Source of the DNA: Toxonevra muliebris
Lineage: Eukaryota; Arthropoda; Insecta; Diptera; Pallopteridae
Length of the DNA: 64,000 nt
Assembly: GCA_963691655.1 (NCBI GenBank)
Contig: OY829326.1
Location: forward strand, 143,052,998-143,116,997
Direction of reading: 5' to 3'
A model generated the notes under the pieces. That model made no database searches, was not told the origin of the DNA, and saw only the letters and a program-made list of their open reading frames with translations. The position numbers and the translations under genes were made by a program. Shown here piece after piece: positions 24,305-36,211 of this stretch (positions are counted from its first letter, which is position 1; every line of letters begins with the position of its first letter).

Positions 24305-25569
24305 AGGAGTGAGATCGAAAAAATCTTAACATATATAAAATTCAATAATTTTTAAACGGTTGATCTTAGAGTTTTGATTTTTTTTATTTAATTGATAATA
24401 TTTTGAAAATTACAGAAAAATATAACTTTTATAGTTCTAACCACTATTTATGAACTCGTGGACCTTTTTTTTTGTAAGTCTTCCATTAGAGATTTGACAG
24501 TTGTTTCAGACACCTTTTTGGGACAGTTTGCTCATCTCCTTTTAAAATCTTCGATATTTTGGGACACCTTTTTTGTGCTCTTTAAGTTTCTTTTCACAAG
24601 AGCCCAATATCTCTCCACTGGTCTTAGCTCCGAACAATTTGGAGCATTGGCCTCTCTTGGTACAAAAACTATGCTATTACTTTGGTACCACTCCAGAGCT
24701 TTCTTGCCGTAGTGACATGATGCCAAATCGAGCCAAAAATATGTGGACACATTGTGCTCTCTTATGAAAGGAAGAAGTATTTTTTTCAAACATTCTTTGA
24801 TGTGTATTTCGGTATTTATAGAGCCCACTGTAACAAATGACTTGCTTCTTTTGCCGCAACTGCATATAGCTTGCCATACCAGGAAATGTTTAGGAAATTT
24901 TGTCTGCTTTTGGATTCAAAATTGTTCTTCGACATTACCTCGAGCATCAGCAACATAAAAATTTTGACCCGGAAGCTGCGTAAAATCTGCCAGTACATAT
25001 GTTTCGTCGTCCATTATACAACATGAATATTTTTGTATGAAATTGAATTTTAATTTCCGACTTCTTTTGGCGTCTAAATTTTTTGCAGCATTCCTGTCTG
25101 GAACTTTTTGGACTTTGTATGTTTTCAAACCTGCATTGGCTTTAACTTTTCGCACCAAATAGTCAGAGCACTGGGCTAACCGGGCAGCTTTTTTACCAGA
25201 TGTGTTTGGAGATCTTTTCAATATGCTTTCTATTTTCTTGTCTTTTCCAATATCATGTCCTATCGATGGTCAATGTCTCTTGAAACTGTTTAATAACATT
25301 GGAAACAGGTTGACGGCAGACCTCCAATTCTTTGGTCAATTTTTTGTAGGACCAATTTGGATTTTTTGGATAATTTTTAATAATTTTAAGACTTACTACT
25401 TTTTCTTCACTCATTTTGATCAAACTCACAATAAATCAACATTTTTGCCATTAAGAATAACAACTGACATACATTTAAAGAGAACTAGATCAAAGAAATT
25501 TTTTAAATTTTACACCCAAAAAAAATTATTAGGTAAAACATGTGTTAAGACTTTTTCAATCTCACTCCT
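24305..25569 (-). mobile_element. ITmDD37E-type element, copy 2 (inverted relative to copy 1)
   Basis: The ends AGGAGTGAGATCGAAAAAAT and the complement (TTTTTCAATCTCACTCCT) match copy 1, and a TA lies on each side (24303-24304 and 25570-25571), the duplication expected for this superfamily. The element is 1265 bp. The sequence is closely similar to copy 1 along its whole length, so the two derive from a recent common source. Confidence 0.9.
24444..25414 (-). pseudogene. DD37E transposase, copy 2, frameshifted
   Basis: The original start is the ATG at 25414-25412 and the stop is at 24446-24444. Compared with copy 1 it keeps the N-terminal start (MSEEK...) but lacks about 29 bp near 25263, which shifts the frame within the linker after the helix-turn-helix. 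Further indels separate the fragment at 25221-24916 (first catalytic Asp in CIMDDETYVL) from the fragment at 24828-24532 (second Asp in YFWLDLASCHYG, Glu in LRPVERYWA). The second-to-third spacing is 37 residues, giving the DD37E signature directly. The copy cannot make a complete enzyme. Confidence 0.88.
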
Positions 25570-25571
25570 TA

Positions 25572-28369
25572 TTATAGTTCCGGTCACTTTTTAAAATATT
25601 TTTTAAATCCACTGAAACATTTTGTTTGCGAGATATCCTAACATAAATTTAAAAAATTTAAACTTTTTCTGACTATTTATTATTCTTATTTATTTTAAAT
25701 ATGGATTTCCTTTAATCTAAAGAAATCAAGCTAAAATATAATAGTTACATTTCCCAAAATAATGGTGAATTTTAACAAAGAAAATAACAGAAAGTTAAAC
25801 GCTATGGTGAAAAAGTTAACTGGGTAAGTTTCAAACGTACAAAGAGAAAAACAGGGAAATTTTCTCAAATTAAGACAAAAATAAATATGGGGAAAATATT
25901 TCGAAATATTTCTGTATGTTTTTGTAATGATTTCTTAAGCAATTTTGTTATAATTTTTTTCTTTCTAAAAAAGTGAAACATAGTGATGAATAGAAATCAT
26001 GAGAAAAGAATGCAAACTAAATTTTTCTTCAAAGTCCATCCAATAAAGCTACATATTATGGGAGTTTATATCTATATAGTTGTAAGATATGAAGTAGAGG
26101 GGAAATTATTGTTAAAATCTATTAAAATTTGACTCTGTTCTTAAGAAATTTGTGAATCTCAAATGAATCGAAAGTGAAATCTGATGATAGTCATACCAAA
26201 ACTTTCAACAAGTCTCTTAAAAGTATTTTCCAGTTGGGATTCCGATTAATACCCTGTAAAACAGAACTATATAAGATGTCGTCGATATAAAACGTCAGAG
26301 GATTTAGATTAAATCTAAGGTACATTTTTTCGTAGCACCTCGTGTTAAAATTGCCCTAAAATAATATTAGTTTTACACATTAGATATTTTGTGCCAGAAA
26401 AAAAATATTTCTTATGAGATTCTGAAAATGCACCAATAATCCCATTCCTACTATCTCTTTTCCCGCATTTCGTGTTTTTTTCAATAAGTTAATTTTTCTG
26501 TTTGACCCTACAGAAGAAATGGTTGAAAAAAGTAGCGTACTTCGGGAAAAATAATCCCCATAAATATTATGGAAATGGGGGAGATAGGCGGGGTCAATAG
26601 CATTGTTTTAGCTCTATCTATTTTCTTCATAAATTTTACAAATAAAGTATATGTTGTTCAACAAAAATTAACTTTTCTTGTCCAGGTGAGAGTTTAAGAA
26701 GTGTTAAAGATAAATTTATGGTTGGTGATCACAAATCTGTAGTTAGTTTTTATCAGCTTCTCGCATATATTTAATCAATGTGAAATATATCCGGGAAACT
26801 AAATAGTCCTAAAATAATATTAGTTTTAAGCATTGCTTGTTTGGTATCTGAAAAAAAGTTATTTATTATGAACCCTTTCCCCTCCCACTACCCACCCTAC
26901 TAACTCCATTTCCCTTCTTCTTTCATTTCATTTCATTATTTTTACTAAAATCATTTCACAGCATTACTTTGTATGAGCTCTACAAAACAAACGATTGATT
27001 CAAGTGAGAAACGTTTTTTGATAAATTGATTCCTCACAGATCACAGGGCTCATTAAGCAATAGAATTATTCTAGCAGCACCATTTTGGGATTAACAATTC
27101 CAAAATTCAATATTTTCATTTACGGAGTCTAGCAGCTTTTATAAAGATCTGTTTAGCTACTGATGTGACTGCTTAATAGCATCACAATAAAACGACACAA
27201 TCGAGTATAAAATCTCAATCGAATTTTTGAATCAAGCTTTTCAAAATGTGATTAGTAGATTTCCCAATCTTTCAGTAAGTTTGCAAAATTTTACTCCTCC
27301 ACTGGTGAGAATATATTTAACATTATAATTTTTTAAGGGGTAATATATGTAATATTAAAAAATCCACCACACTATTGAAACATAAAGAATATGCAAACTA
27401 ACTCCTCCAAAAATGTTTAAAATGCTCAAAAATTTTTACGTTGACCTTCTTTAAAGCCATATATTCTTTTTTATGGTATATGTTCATCTCTTTTTTGAAC
27501 CAATTTAATTTCCTTCCGCTGCCTTTCCGCATATATATTTTTTCCACCTCTTTACTGCAGTAACACAGCAGGCACGTAACCATTTTTTTTTTCACTTTTT
27601 TTTATTGTAAATTTAAATTGCGTTATATTTTTGGTACTTATGTACCTAAATGGGATTTTTTGCATACGAAATCGCCTTGTAAATATTGCTTAGAATAATG
27701 GTTATTGTTGTTTTGTAATTTTTATTGTCATACCATGCTACCACACATATGTATAAATACTTTATTAGGCTTTAAAGCTTAGGCTAAAAGGTTCTTGACC
27801 TTTTGTAATGTGACATTGTGTGAAGGTGTGCAAAGTGTGAATTTTATTTTGTGATTGTAAATATTAATTATAATTAATTTTCTTTTTGTTTTCCCTTTTA
27901 GGGAAGCATTAATTTTCAACTTTAACTGATGTTTTGTTAAGATCCTATCGCATATGTAAAATTCATTGATACTTTTTCATTTCTTTTTTAGATTTTAGAT
28001 TTCAGATTTCATTCCCAACCTCTCAAATTATGCAAAAGCTTACATGTTATTCTCCTCTATATCTGTTAGTTAGTTATTTTACCTTTGTTGGTCTCTGTTG
28101 TTTTTCCGAAATTGCCAACTGTTTAACAATTTAATTTTAAAACGTGAAATAGGCTCAAAAACCGCAGCACCATCAATATACCTGCCTTTGTATGTATGTT
28201 TATAGTAGAGGCAGGTCTAAATATATGCATATTCAAGCCAGTTTACAAGGCATGAATGAAGTACTTAAAGTTATATACAAGTACACTCAAAAAATTAGTA
28301 AGTGTTTCTAAGCCTTCACTTTATTTAAGGGAGCGTTGAATAACGATTCCAGATAGGGAGCAAGAATAA
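25572..28369. other. non-coding; contains a diverged direct duplication
   Basis: No gene recognised in 2.8 kb. CCTAAAATAATATTAGTTTT occurs at about 26352 and again at about 26809, each followed by similar sequence and a C-rich stretch, indicating an old direct repeat of about 456 bp spacing. The minus-strand frame at 27398-27595 is Lys-rich and not recognised. Confidence 0.4.
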
Positions 28370-28901
28370 AGCCCCATTTACAATGGAGCGAGGACACGAG
28401 GCGTGTTTCGAAGTCGATTTTGGAAACGAAGGCACTCGTCGCTATTCTCGTTGTTCAATTTACAATTAAGCGAGGCGCTGTTAATATAAAACAGCTGTTT
28501 AAAGTGTGTACACTTTATTAAGAGTTACCATCATTTATTGTCAAAAATTGTGTATATATTTTAAAATCAAGTTATTTTCAGGAAAATTTAATAAAAAAGA
28601 TTATTTACTGGTTCAATAATTGCTGCACTAAGGATTATTCCGTTTTTCCACAGTTTTCTACTAATATATTTTATATTTTATTTCATTTCAACAGTATGTA
28701 GTACATCTGGCAGCTCTACATGTATCAACATCGCGTCTCGCTTGCGAGGTTTTTTCAAATTTTCGAAATTCACTGGCGAGACGAGTGCTGGCCTCACTTC
28801 ATTGTATATGTATGCGCACATTGAAACACATTGAATGAAAATTTGTCGACGTGACGCTTTCGAACATCGCCTCGCGTTCTTGCTCCATTGTAAATGGGGC
28901 T
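28370..28901. repeat. non-autonomous TIR element (AGCCCCATTTACAATGGAGC ends)
   Basis: AAGCCCCATTTACAATGGAG at the left pairs with CTCCATTGTAAATGGGGCTT at the right, a perfect 20-bp inverted repeat; similarity continues inward (GCGAGG, then TTTCGAA). The 532-bp interior has no coding sequence and is GC-richer than its surroundings. TAACGATT(C/T)CAGA occurs just outside both ends (28341-28353 and 28902-28914) but is 17 bp away from the left terminus, so its status as the target duplication is unclear. Confidence 0.7.
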
Positions 28902-28914
28902 TAACGATTTCAGA

Positions 28915-29379
28915 GTTTGAAGATCAACCACGGTGCTTAGTAGCATGGAAGAAAATTATGGATTAAGTAGTCATGCTAACTAAATATTTAACTATACAAT
29001 CAGTTTCAGTGATAATATTCTAAATTTCAAGGACTGTTAGGTGGGTTTTATTTCCCGCAATTGATTGCAGTGGTGCCCGGTAATGCACGGTGCAAAATTT
29101 ATAGCCAATCTTGATTTATTAGAACCTGTCACAGAAGAACTCTTATAATTGAAATGTTATTATGAGAGATGCCACAAATTCTTATATCATACCAACTATT
29201 TCTACTACTACTGTTCTGAGGCTGTAAGGTAGTACCGTCTAGAAACTTCGAAAAATCGAAAATCGAATCGAAATCAGGTTATATTGCGATAGTGCTATTG
29301 TGCTAAATATTTATTTAAAGTAGCTTAGGGTCGTATAAACCACAAGGTACAGACAAACGATTAAACGCGTTTTCCTCGA
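28915..29379. other. non-coding, no gene seen
   Basis: No feature recognised, apart from a short CTA run near 29205. Confidence 0.4.
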
Positions 29380-30196
29380 TTTGAACTTTTGGTTCGCCAA
29401 GAATACGATAAAATTGAAACGATTCAAACTAGCAATAAAGAAAATGGCGGCAACTACAGCCCTTAAGATATTGTGGAATGTCACGTGGCATAACTCGACG
29501 GCCTTACCTGGACACATGCGAATCCTGGATATCTTATACAAAAATATGAAGGAGACACTTATGCCAATGGACGGCATGAAAAAAGTCAAAATAACTGAGA
29601 AACGTTATAAGACTCGGATAGCGGAAGGAACCGTTGACTTGGAAGTTGACGATAGCGATATCAGCACTCTCAAGGAGTGCGCTCGTGTAAACGAGCTTAT
29701 ACTGATGTAGATGAGGGAGCATTCAGGCATAGAGCAAAATGAAATTGCTGATGTTTTGGCTAAAAAAGGTTTAACAGCTGAATTTTATGGACCAGAATCA
29801 TGAATGGCCATTGGTGATGGATTGGTGGAAAGACTGTTAAAACAGTGGATAAACTCTGAACATCGTAAAATATGGGAGGAGGCCACTGACTGCAGGCAAG
29901 CAAAGACGGCCGTAAAGTGGTCGTGCAGTGAGCCAGCCAAAGTCGTCGGACTAAACCGGAAGACTTTGAAACTTGTTGAGGATGACACCTGTAGGTTGTG
30001 TTTGGAGGAGCTGGAAACATCGGCGCACTTACTGTGCCAATGCCCAGCATTGGCGAACAGAAGATTGCCAATCTTGTGTCATCTATACGTTTATGAATCT
30101 GAGGTTGGCTACCTGGCCTATAAGGATATATTGCGTTAATACAGGATGCCATTACTCGGAGCATGCTCATTTAAGAGTGCTTAGAGTAGAGTAGAG
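29380..30196 (+). pseudogene. RNase H-bearing LINE, C-terminal fragment
   Basis: The region is a broken C-terminal part of a non-LTR retrotransposon polyprotein. Around 29650-29800 it shows the end of an RNase H domain (STLKECARVNELIL, a stop at 29708-29710, then EHSGIEQNEIADVLAKKG; a Trp-Val-Pro-Gly-His motif is expected there). A second frame at 29804-30139 carries VVGLNRKTLKL and a C-x2-C-x8-H-x4-C zinc-knuckle-like motif in CRLCLEELETSAHLLCQC. This arrangement is typical of the I/Jockey/R1-type LINEs with RNase H. The stretch 29381-29630 upstream may be the connector after the reverse transcriptase. Confidence 0.75.
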
Positions 30197-30395
30197 TTGT
30201 GTCTGGAGGAGCTGGAAACACCGGCGCACTAACTGTGCCAATGCCTAGCTTTGGCGAGAACAAGTTTGGCAAACTTGAATCATCGATACGTTGATGAATC
30301 TGAGATTGGCTACCTGGCCTATAAGGTTATGCTTGCGTTAACGCAGGATGCCAATACTCGGAGCATGCTCATTTACGAGTTCTTAGAGTAGAGGC
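29997..30395 (+). repeat. tandem duplication of a LINE 3' end
   Basis: The unit beginning TGTGTTTGGAGGAGCTGGAA at 29997 recurs at 30198 as TGTGTCTGGAGGAGCTGGAA, about 200 bp later, and runs to the same GAGCATGCTCATTTA segment (30157 and 30362) and the AGAGTAGAG sequence after it. The second unit has small indels and no open frame. Confidence 0.8.
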
Positions 30396-30429
30396 ATCAC
30401 GCGGTAGGGGACAAAAAGGAATCTGTCTG

Positions 30430-32276
30430 GGGCTGATTCGACTAATCCCCGAATTAATTTTAAAAAAAATGAAAAACTATTCAAACGATCGATCTGCAAT
30501 TTGACCCAGATATTCAAGACATGACACACTGTGCAATTAATCTCACTCAATTCTCTATTTTAAAAATTTGATATTTTAAAACTGTCCAAAAACACACATT
30601 CAGTTAAAGTTGGGTTTCATTGATCCAGAATGTGCCATTTTACACAAAAAGCTGCTCCTCATTGCATAGCAACATTTATATAGATTAAGAAGAATCTTTC
30701 CGATTTTTTTGCTTTAGATCATTCTACGATGATCAATTGTGCTCGTCGTTGAAAGACTTTTTCATGGAGGTCCCAAATTCAAAACCACGGACACCAGAAA
30801 AAAATTAAAAAAAAAAAAAATAAATTAGAAGTATTTTTACTTAGCTAAGTAGTTGCACAATAAACAGAAAAAAAATCAATCAAAAAAATTATCAATATCT
30901 TTCATACGTTTTACAAAAAAAATTCATGGTAGTGCCCCCTAAAAGTCAAATTAAAAATTGTGGAAAATAATGAGTAAAAAGAGAAAATAATATTTTTTGT
31001 TATTGCAAAGAAAAAAAAAATTTTGGTCATATTTTTTAAGTAAATCTTGAAGCCTTAAAATATTTACAATGTCAAAAAAGTTTTTGTGAAATGCATACAA
31101 TATTCCTGAATAATGAATTTCTTCTACAACGTAATGTAAATGAACCGCTCTGCCTGTGAATTTTACTGATGGCAGATTTGATACGTGAGAAGGAGAATAC
31201 GCCAAAATGACATATTATCGTACTGATATAACTCTTAAGATAAGACGAGATCCTGCACTGTTAAATGAAAGAGGTTCTCAACTATTAACTACTGATTCTT
31301 GAGATGCGTTTAAATCGATGTTAACAAGAACGTAGTCGAGCTGGTCTCAATAGAGGTTTATTGTTGGGCTTTAAAGTTCGTGTGGGAAAATACAAAATTT
31401 TCCATTAATAAAAAAATTGCCAGGTCTAATGATTTTTTTATGGAAAATTTCTCATATAATTAGTTATGAATTAGTCTCTGAATAAACATTTTCTCTCAGT
31501 GTATCCTAGTAAATTCAACCGCAAAAATTCCAATTAGGTAGTACCTACTCGCCTGTTATGTTATGCGTCAAACTCATGTAGACTTGTATTAATACATGCG
31601 TTGAATACATAGAAGAATGAAAGCTGTGGCCGTGGTACTACTACTTACTTACTTGTATGTTTGTATGTATGTAGTGGCGGAAAGTTTTGTTTATGTGGCT
31701 TGATGTGGTTACGTTACCACACATTTTCGGTATGCAGGACACATGCAGTCAAAATATACTCATATGCCTGCAAATACACACATATACATATGAACAACAC
31801 ACAGATACAAAAATGCGTGTGGGTGTGTAAGTTTACTTTGTACTTCTTTTCTGCATTATTATTTCGTGTGACGTTGTCAAATTGAATGTCAGTCATCATT
31901 GCTCAGTTTTGTGTGCATGTGTGTGTGTGTGTGTATGTGAAGTAAACAATAGCTTATAAACCACTTCAAGGATTTCACTAGAAAATAGTGATTTGGTATT
32001 GTTATTTTTGAAAATTAATTTTTCACATATCAATGTCAAAATTTGTATATTCATAAAAACATACCGGCCACTTGCCAAAACATGGGTGAAAATCAGGAAT
32101 CATTCTTTTGCCAATAAATATGTAACTCATAGATTATGCGTGTTGTATCTGGATCAAAAGACTTTTAAAGGGACGAATAAATTAAATCCCCTTTCTTGTA
32201 CAATCTTTGGTCCTGCCAGTGTTGGTCATTATACCATTACTATTAAAAATTTACTATTCCGCTTTTATTTTATTTT
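30430..32276. other. non-coding, no gene seen
   Basis: AT-rich DNA with a GT microsatellite at about 31913-31937 and short ATAC/ACTT runs. No coding or RNA gene recognised. Confidence 0.45.
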
Positions 32277-32350
32277 GTCGCCTGAGAATTGATTTGGCGT
32301 ATGTGTATAAGTATTCCTACGCCTATACGCCAAATCGATTCTCAGGCGAC
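32277..32350. repeat. 74-bp hairpin repeat, copy 1
   Basis: The first 26 bases begin GTCGCCTGAGAATTGATTTG and are inverted at the right end with one mismatch; the loop is about 22 bp. The same hairpin occurs at 46727-46802. Coding capacity is nil. Confidence 0.85.
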
Positions 32351-33092
32351 GATTTACCAAAATATCGCTAGGTAACACGATTGGAATGAATTAGTGATTG
32401 CATTTGTATTTAAACTTATACATTTTTAGTGAACAGTTCTATACATAATTTTTATTTACATTCAGCGAACAGGTTCAAGAAGGATGTGGAAAATGAAATT
32501 TCTGTATCATTTGGATGCCAAGGCCAGAAAACTAAGTTTTAGCATCTTTTTTGAACTAAAATATATTCCAACGAGGCTTCGCAGCAAAAACCAGGGTAAA
32601 ATGGAATTTCTACTTCTACTGAAACGTCATCCATAGACCTCCCAACTTTGATAAAAAAAAATTCCAAAGGGGGGTCCGGAGCAAAAATTACAAAAAAATT
32701 ATATCAGACATCTTTTATTTACTTCCTCTTCTCAAAAAGCGCTGTCATGATGGGGATACAAAAGTCCCCTGTATTTCGATCCAGTCTAATAGTCGTAAGC
32801 CTTGATATCTGACGAGAAGTTCCAGAAACTTCATATTTTGCAAAGTTAATGGCAAGTACCCCCAAATTGTTTAAAAACTAGTCGCTGACGTTGCCGGTAA
32901 TGCTCAATTGACGGAGCAGGAAAACAGAATTAGGGCTCGTTACTAAACCGTTTCGGTACCATGGTGACACCGGTGTCACAAGATTAATTTTTAAAAAACT
33001 ATCCAATCAATTTTTATAATTATTTGGAAAAAGAATTGATGTTTCTTTGATATCAACTGAAAAAATTTACAAAAATTTTTTGGGAATGGTAC
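32351..33092. other. non-coding, no gene seen
   Basis: Includes GGTACCATGGTGACACCGGT near 32956, a partly palindromic segment. No gene recognised. Confidence 0.4.
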
Positions 33093-33778
33093 TTAAGGGG
33101 GGAAATAGGGTTAGACGGTTCAAAAAATTGATTTTTTTATTTCATAAATTGTTAGTAAAACTATTGAAAAATATGTTTCCAAAATTTTAAATGATAATCC
33201 CGACTGGTTCTACTGTTATAAGCCATTAAAGTGAGTAGCTCTCCTTCAGTCCCCGATCACGCCACATTTTTCAAACGAGTTTTTCTCAAAATAACTTTTT
33301 TTGAGCTTACGTACCGCTAGTTTGAAAAGTTTTCAACCAATCGTTTTGACTATTGGCAGTTACTTTCTTCATAGTATTGCGCTCTATATAAATCGAAAGT
33401 CGAAATATTATAATTATTTAAAATATTTTTTTTTTTTTTTTGCAAAAATGTCCCAAAATGACAGAAAACCATGCTTTTTTGTTTTGATATAAAAGAGACA
33501 TATAATAAAAGTAAATTCCAACCTCGTTTGATTTCAGATGAAAATTGCGGCTTCCAGAATATACGCAAAATGCTGAGTCTGATTGTAACTTGCAAAATGG
33601 GGTCGCTAATATCTTCGGTGTTTTTCAAGGAAATTCTTCAAAAATGTTATAGCATATACTTAAATATATGTATAAAATATTCGTAAAGTTTCAATAAATT
33701 ATATTCATTTTTTTTTCTAAAAAAAAATTCATGAAAATCATTGAGAAAATGCTGTCCTAACCTTATTTCCCCCCTTAA
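33093..33778. mobile_element. piggyBac-type MITE with TTAA target duplication
   Basis: TTAA occurs at both outer edges (33093-33096 and 33775-33778). Inside it the ends read GGGGGGAAATAGGGTTAG and the complement of GGGGGGAAATAAGGTTAG, one mismatch in 18. The 678-bp interior is AT-rich and lacks transposase. TTAA duplication is the signature of the piggyBac superfamily. Confidence 0.8.
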
Positions 33779-34706
33779 GCGGATCAAAGTGAAATCACTC
33801 ACAATTTTTACAAAATTTGTCCAAATACACCAAATTTGTAATATGTTGTGGAAAAAACTATTTACTCAAACATAATATCCCATATTTTTAAATTTTCGTT
33901 CACTTGAAATTGAAAATACAAGTTTTGCTATGGGTCAGAGGTGACCCTAAAATTTATTATGGGAACTTTTTAAGAACTTTTTTACAATGAAATGGGGGGC
34001 AAAGAATGCAAATCTGGACTCGGTTTTGCTTTGTCGCTCCTAGTTTTCTTACGGTCAAGAAAGGGTTAAGTGAAAAATTAATATTAAGTTACTTCGTCTA
34101 TCTTTAAAAAAATATGTAATAAAAATGTACAGAAAAATTCATTAAAAATTCCCAATGAGGGCCACTGCGCCACCGGTGACTCATGAAAATTCAAACCTTT
34201 AGAGACACAAAAGTTCGTTTTGATCAAAAATTTTAAAAAGAAATGGGAATCAGACAATATGAATACGGATTGCGGTTTTGCGCTATCTTCTCTGGTTTTT
34301 CTACGGTCCCGAAAGGGTTAATCAAAAAAATAATCAGGCATAATTCTGAAGCTGCTTTAAAATCTAAAAGAAAAATTGTAAAATGTATTGAGTGACCAGT
34401 GTAGACCTTTTTCTTCGACTCAAAGTCGACCTACGATATATAGTAAGTAACATATTAAAACTGAGCAATAAGTGGATAGCTGATCATCATAATTCAAAAC
34501 TTGGAACGATTTGTAAATTTATATGAGACTGAATGGCAATGAAAGAATTGCATTTTAAACAATAGACTGAACCAAGTGAAATGTAGGCAAAAGAAAGGGC
34601 AACGGCAGTAGTTGCTTGAGATATGAAATGTATGTGGCTATCTATAAATGTGAGGAAATGCTAACAAATACAATTTACACTTTTAAGCCAATTAATTGGA
34701 TATACA
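33779..34706. other. non-coding; diverged direct repeat
   Basis: ACTCGGTTTTGCTTTGTCGC near 34018 and TGCGGTTTTGCGCTATCTTC near 34269 start two similar blocks ending in GAAAGGGTTAA. A third relative is near 7010-7070. No gene recognised. Confidence 0.4.
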
Positions 34707-35520
34707 TTGAAAGCTTTAAGTCAAACTTATGGCCTTCTTTTTAAATGGGAAGGTATATCTAAAACGTATAAGATAGGCCAGCATATGGTAACATGGTACA
34801 CAGACGGTTCTCTTACTGAAGAAGGAACCGGTGTTGGAGTATCTGGGCCGAGAATAAAATACTCTGAGCCCATGGGTAGGTACACCAGAATCTTGATAAA
34901 CTAAATACGCTTGGGTCATATAGTCGAGTTTGGATCCTCTGGGTTCCGGGTCATATTGGGATTAAAGGAAATGAATCTGCGGATACACTAGCAAGGAAAA
35001 GAGCATCAACTCCTTTCGTAGGTCCAGAGCCATTCTGTGGAATAGGTAAAGGAACACTCTCTATACTAATTAAGAAAGAAGAAGAAAAAAAGGAAACTAT
35101 ACTGGGAACATAGACCAGGATTAGAGCATTCGAAAGCACTATTAGGAACCTATAACCTAAAACGCTTCAACGAATGTATGAATTTGTTAAAGAATAGTCT
35201 TAGAATCATTACAGGAATTCTAACAGGTCATTGTAGGTTGAACTATCACCTAACAAAACTGGGAATTACAGCTAATGAATCATGTAGGTTTTGCAGAGAT
35301 GATAAGGAATCTGCGAAGCACATCTTAGAACTGTGCCCCGCACTTATGCATATTCGTAAAAGAAATCTGGGTAACCACCAAATACCAGATGATAATCTCA
35401 ACTCCATAGAAGTAGGATCCATACTAAAATTTCTACTGGAGGCTGGACTTATAGAAATACTATGAGTCCATGAAGGGGCACAATAGATCTTAAAGGTAGC
35501 AGTGCGCTACCCCACAAATT
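34707..35520 (+). pseudogene. RNase H LINE C-terminal relic, internally deleted
   Basis: This is the C-terminal end of a LINE polyprotein in several frames. The first frame (34707-34904) shows the RNase H start with catalytic Asp in TWYTDGS and GPRIKYSEPMGRY. About 70 residues of RNase H are then missing. A second stretch (about 34899-35112) contains WVPGHIGIKGNESADTLA with the last catalytic Asp and FVGPEPFCGIG. The third frame (35178-35465) has LRIITGILTGHC and CRFCRDDKESAKHILELC, a C-x2-C-x8-H-x4-C motif. It is the same family as the copies at 47560-47815 and 55765-56775. The relic is dead. Confidence 0.85.
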
Positions 35521-35973
35521 AAATGATTCAAAGTTTGAACTTTTTTTCTTCTTCATTAGATTTAAGACTGTTTAAGACTGAAATTCAAACAATCTGCTAG
35601 ATTAAAAGAATACATTAGGGAAAATTTGTTTTCATAACACTTGAGTTTCACAATTGTTCAATCTATCTCGATAACTTCACCTGCTTGGTTTGTGCATTAC
35701 TTTGTATATGGTTAAACGAGGCTGTAAATTTCTTAAGTGAATTGGGTGAAAGTACAAACATATACGTATATACAAACATATACGTACATATATGAAGCTC
35801 TTCATATCGAAAATATGACCAGCAGAATATTTTGCCTTTTGCAAACTTTTGCATACATAAACTTCAAATGAAACATAAAAACAAAAGACCAAAAAACATT
35901 TTCAAAATTATTACAAAAATAAATTTTCAGCTTTTTGAAGCTTAAATTTCCCTATAGACATATCTGCGTATAG

Positions 35974-36211
35974 TACATACATACATACATACATACACAC
36001 ATACATACATACATACACACATACATACATACATACATACATACATACATACATACATACATACATACATACATACATACATACATACATACATACATAC
36101 ATACATACATACATACATACATACATACATACATACATACATACATACATACATACATACATACATACATACATACATACATACATACATACATACATGC
36201 ATACATACATA
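35974..36211. repeat. (TACA)n tetranucleotide microsatellite
   Basis: About 240 bp of nearly perfect TACA units with a few ACAC interruptions at the left. Every frame is open through it, which produces long Met-Tyr-Val-Cys runs that are not genes. Confidence 0.98.

Noticed and set aside
24458..24958. Plus-strand frames overlapping the second DD37E element
   Set aside because: They are antisense shadows of the transposase; the minus strand carries the catalytic motifs.
35977..36208. CRISPR-like array
   Set aside because: The repeat is a continuous tetranucleotide with no spacers.
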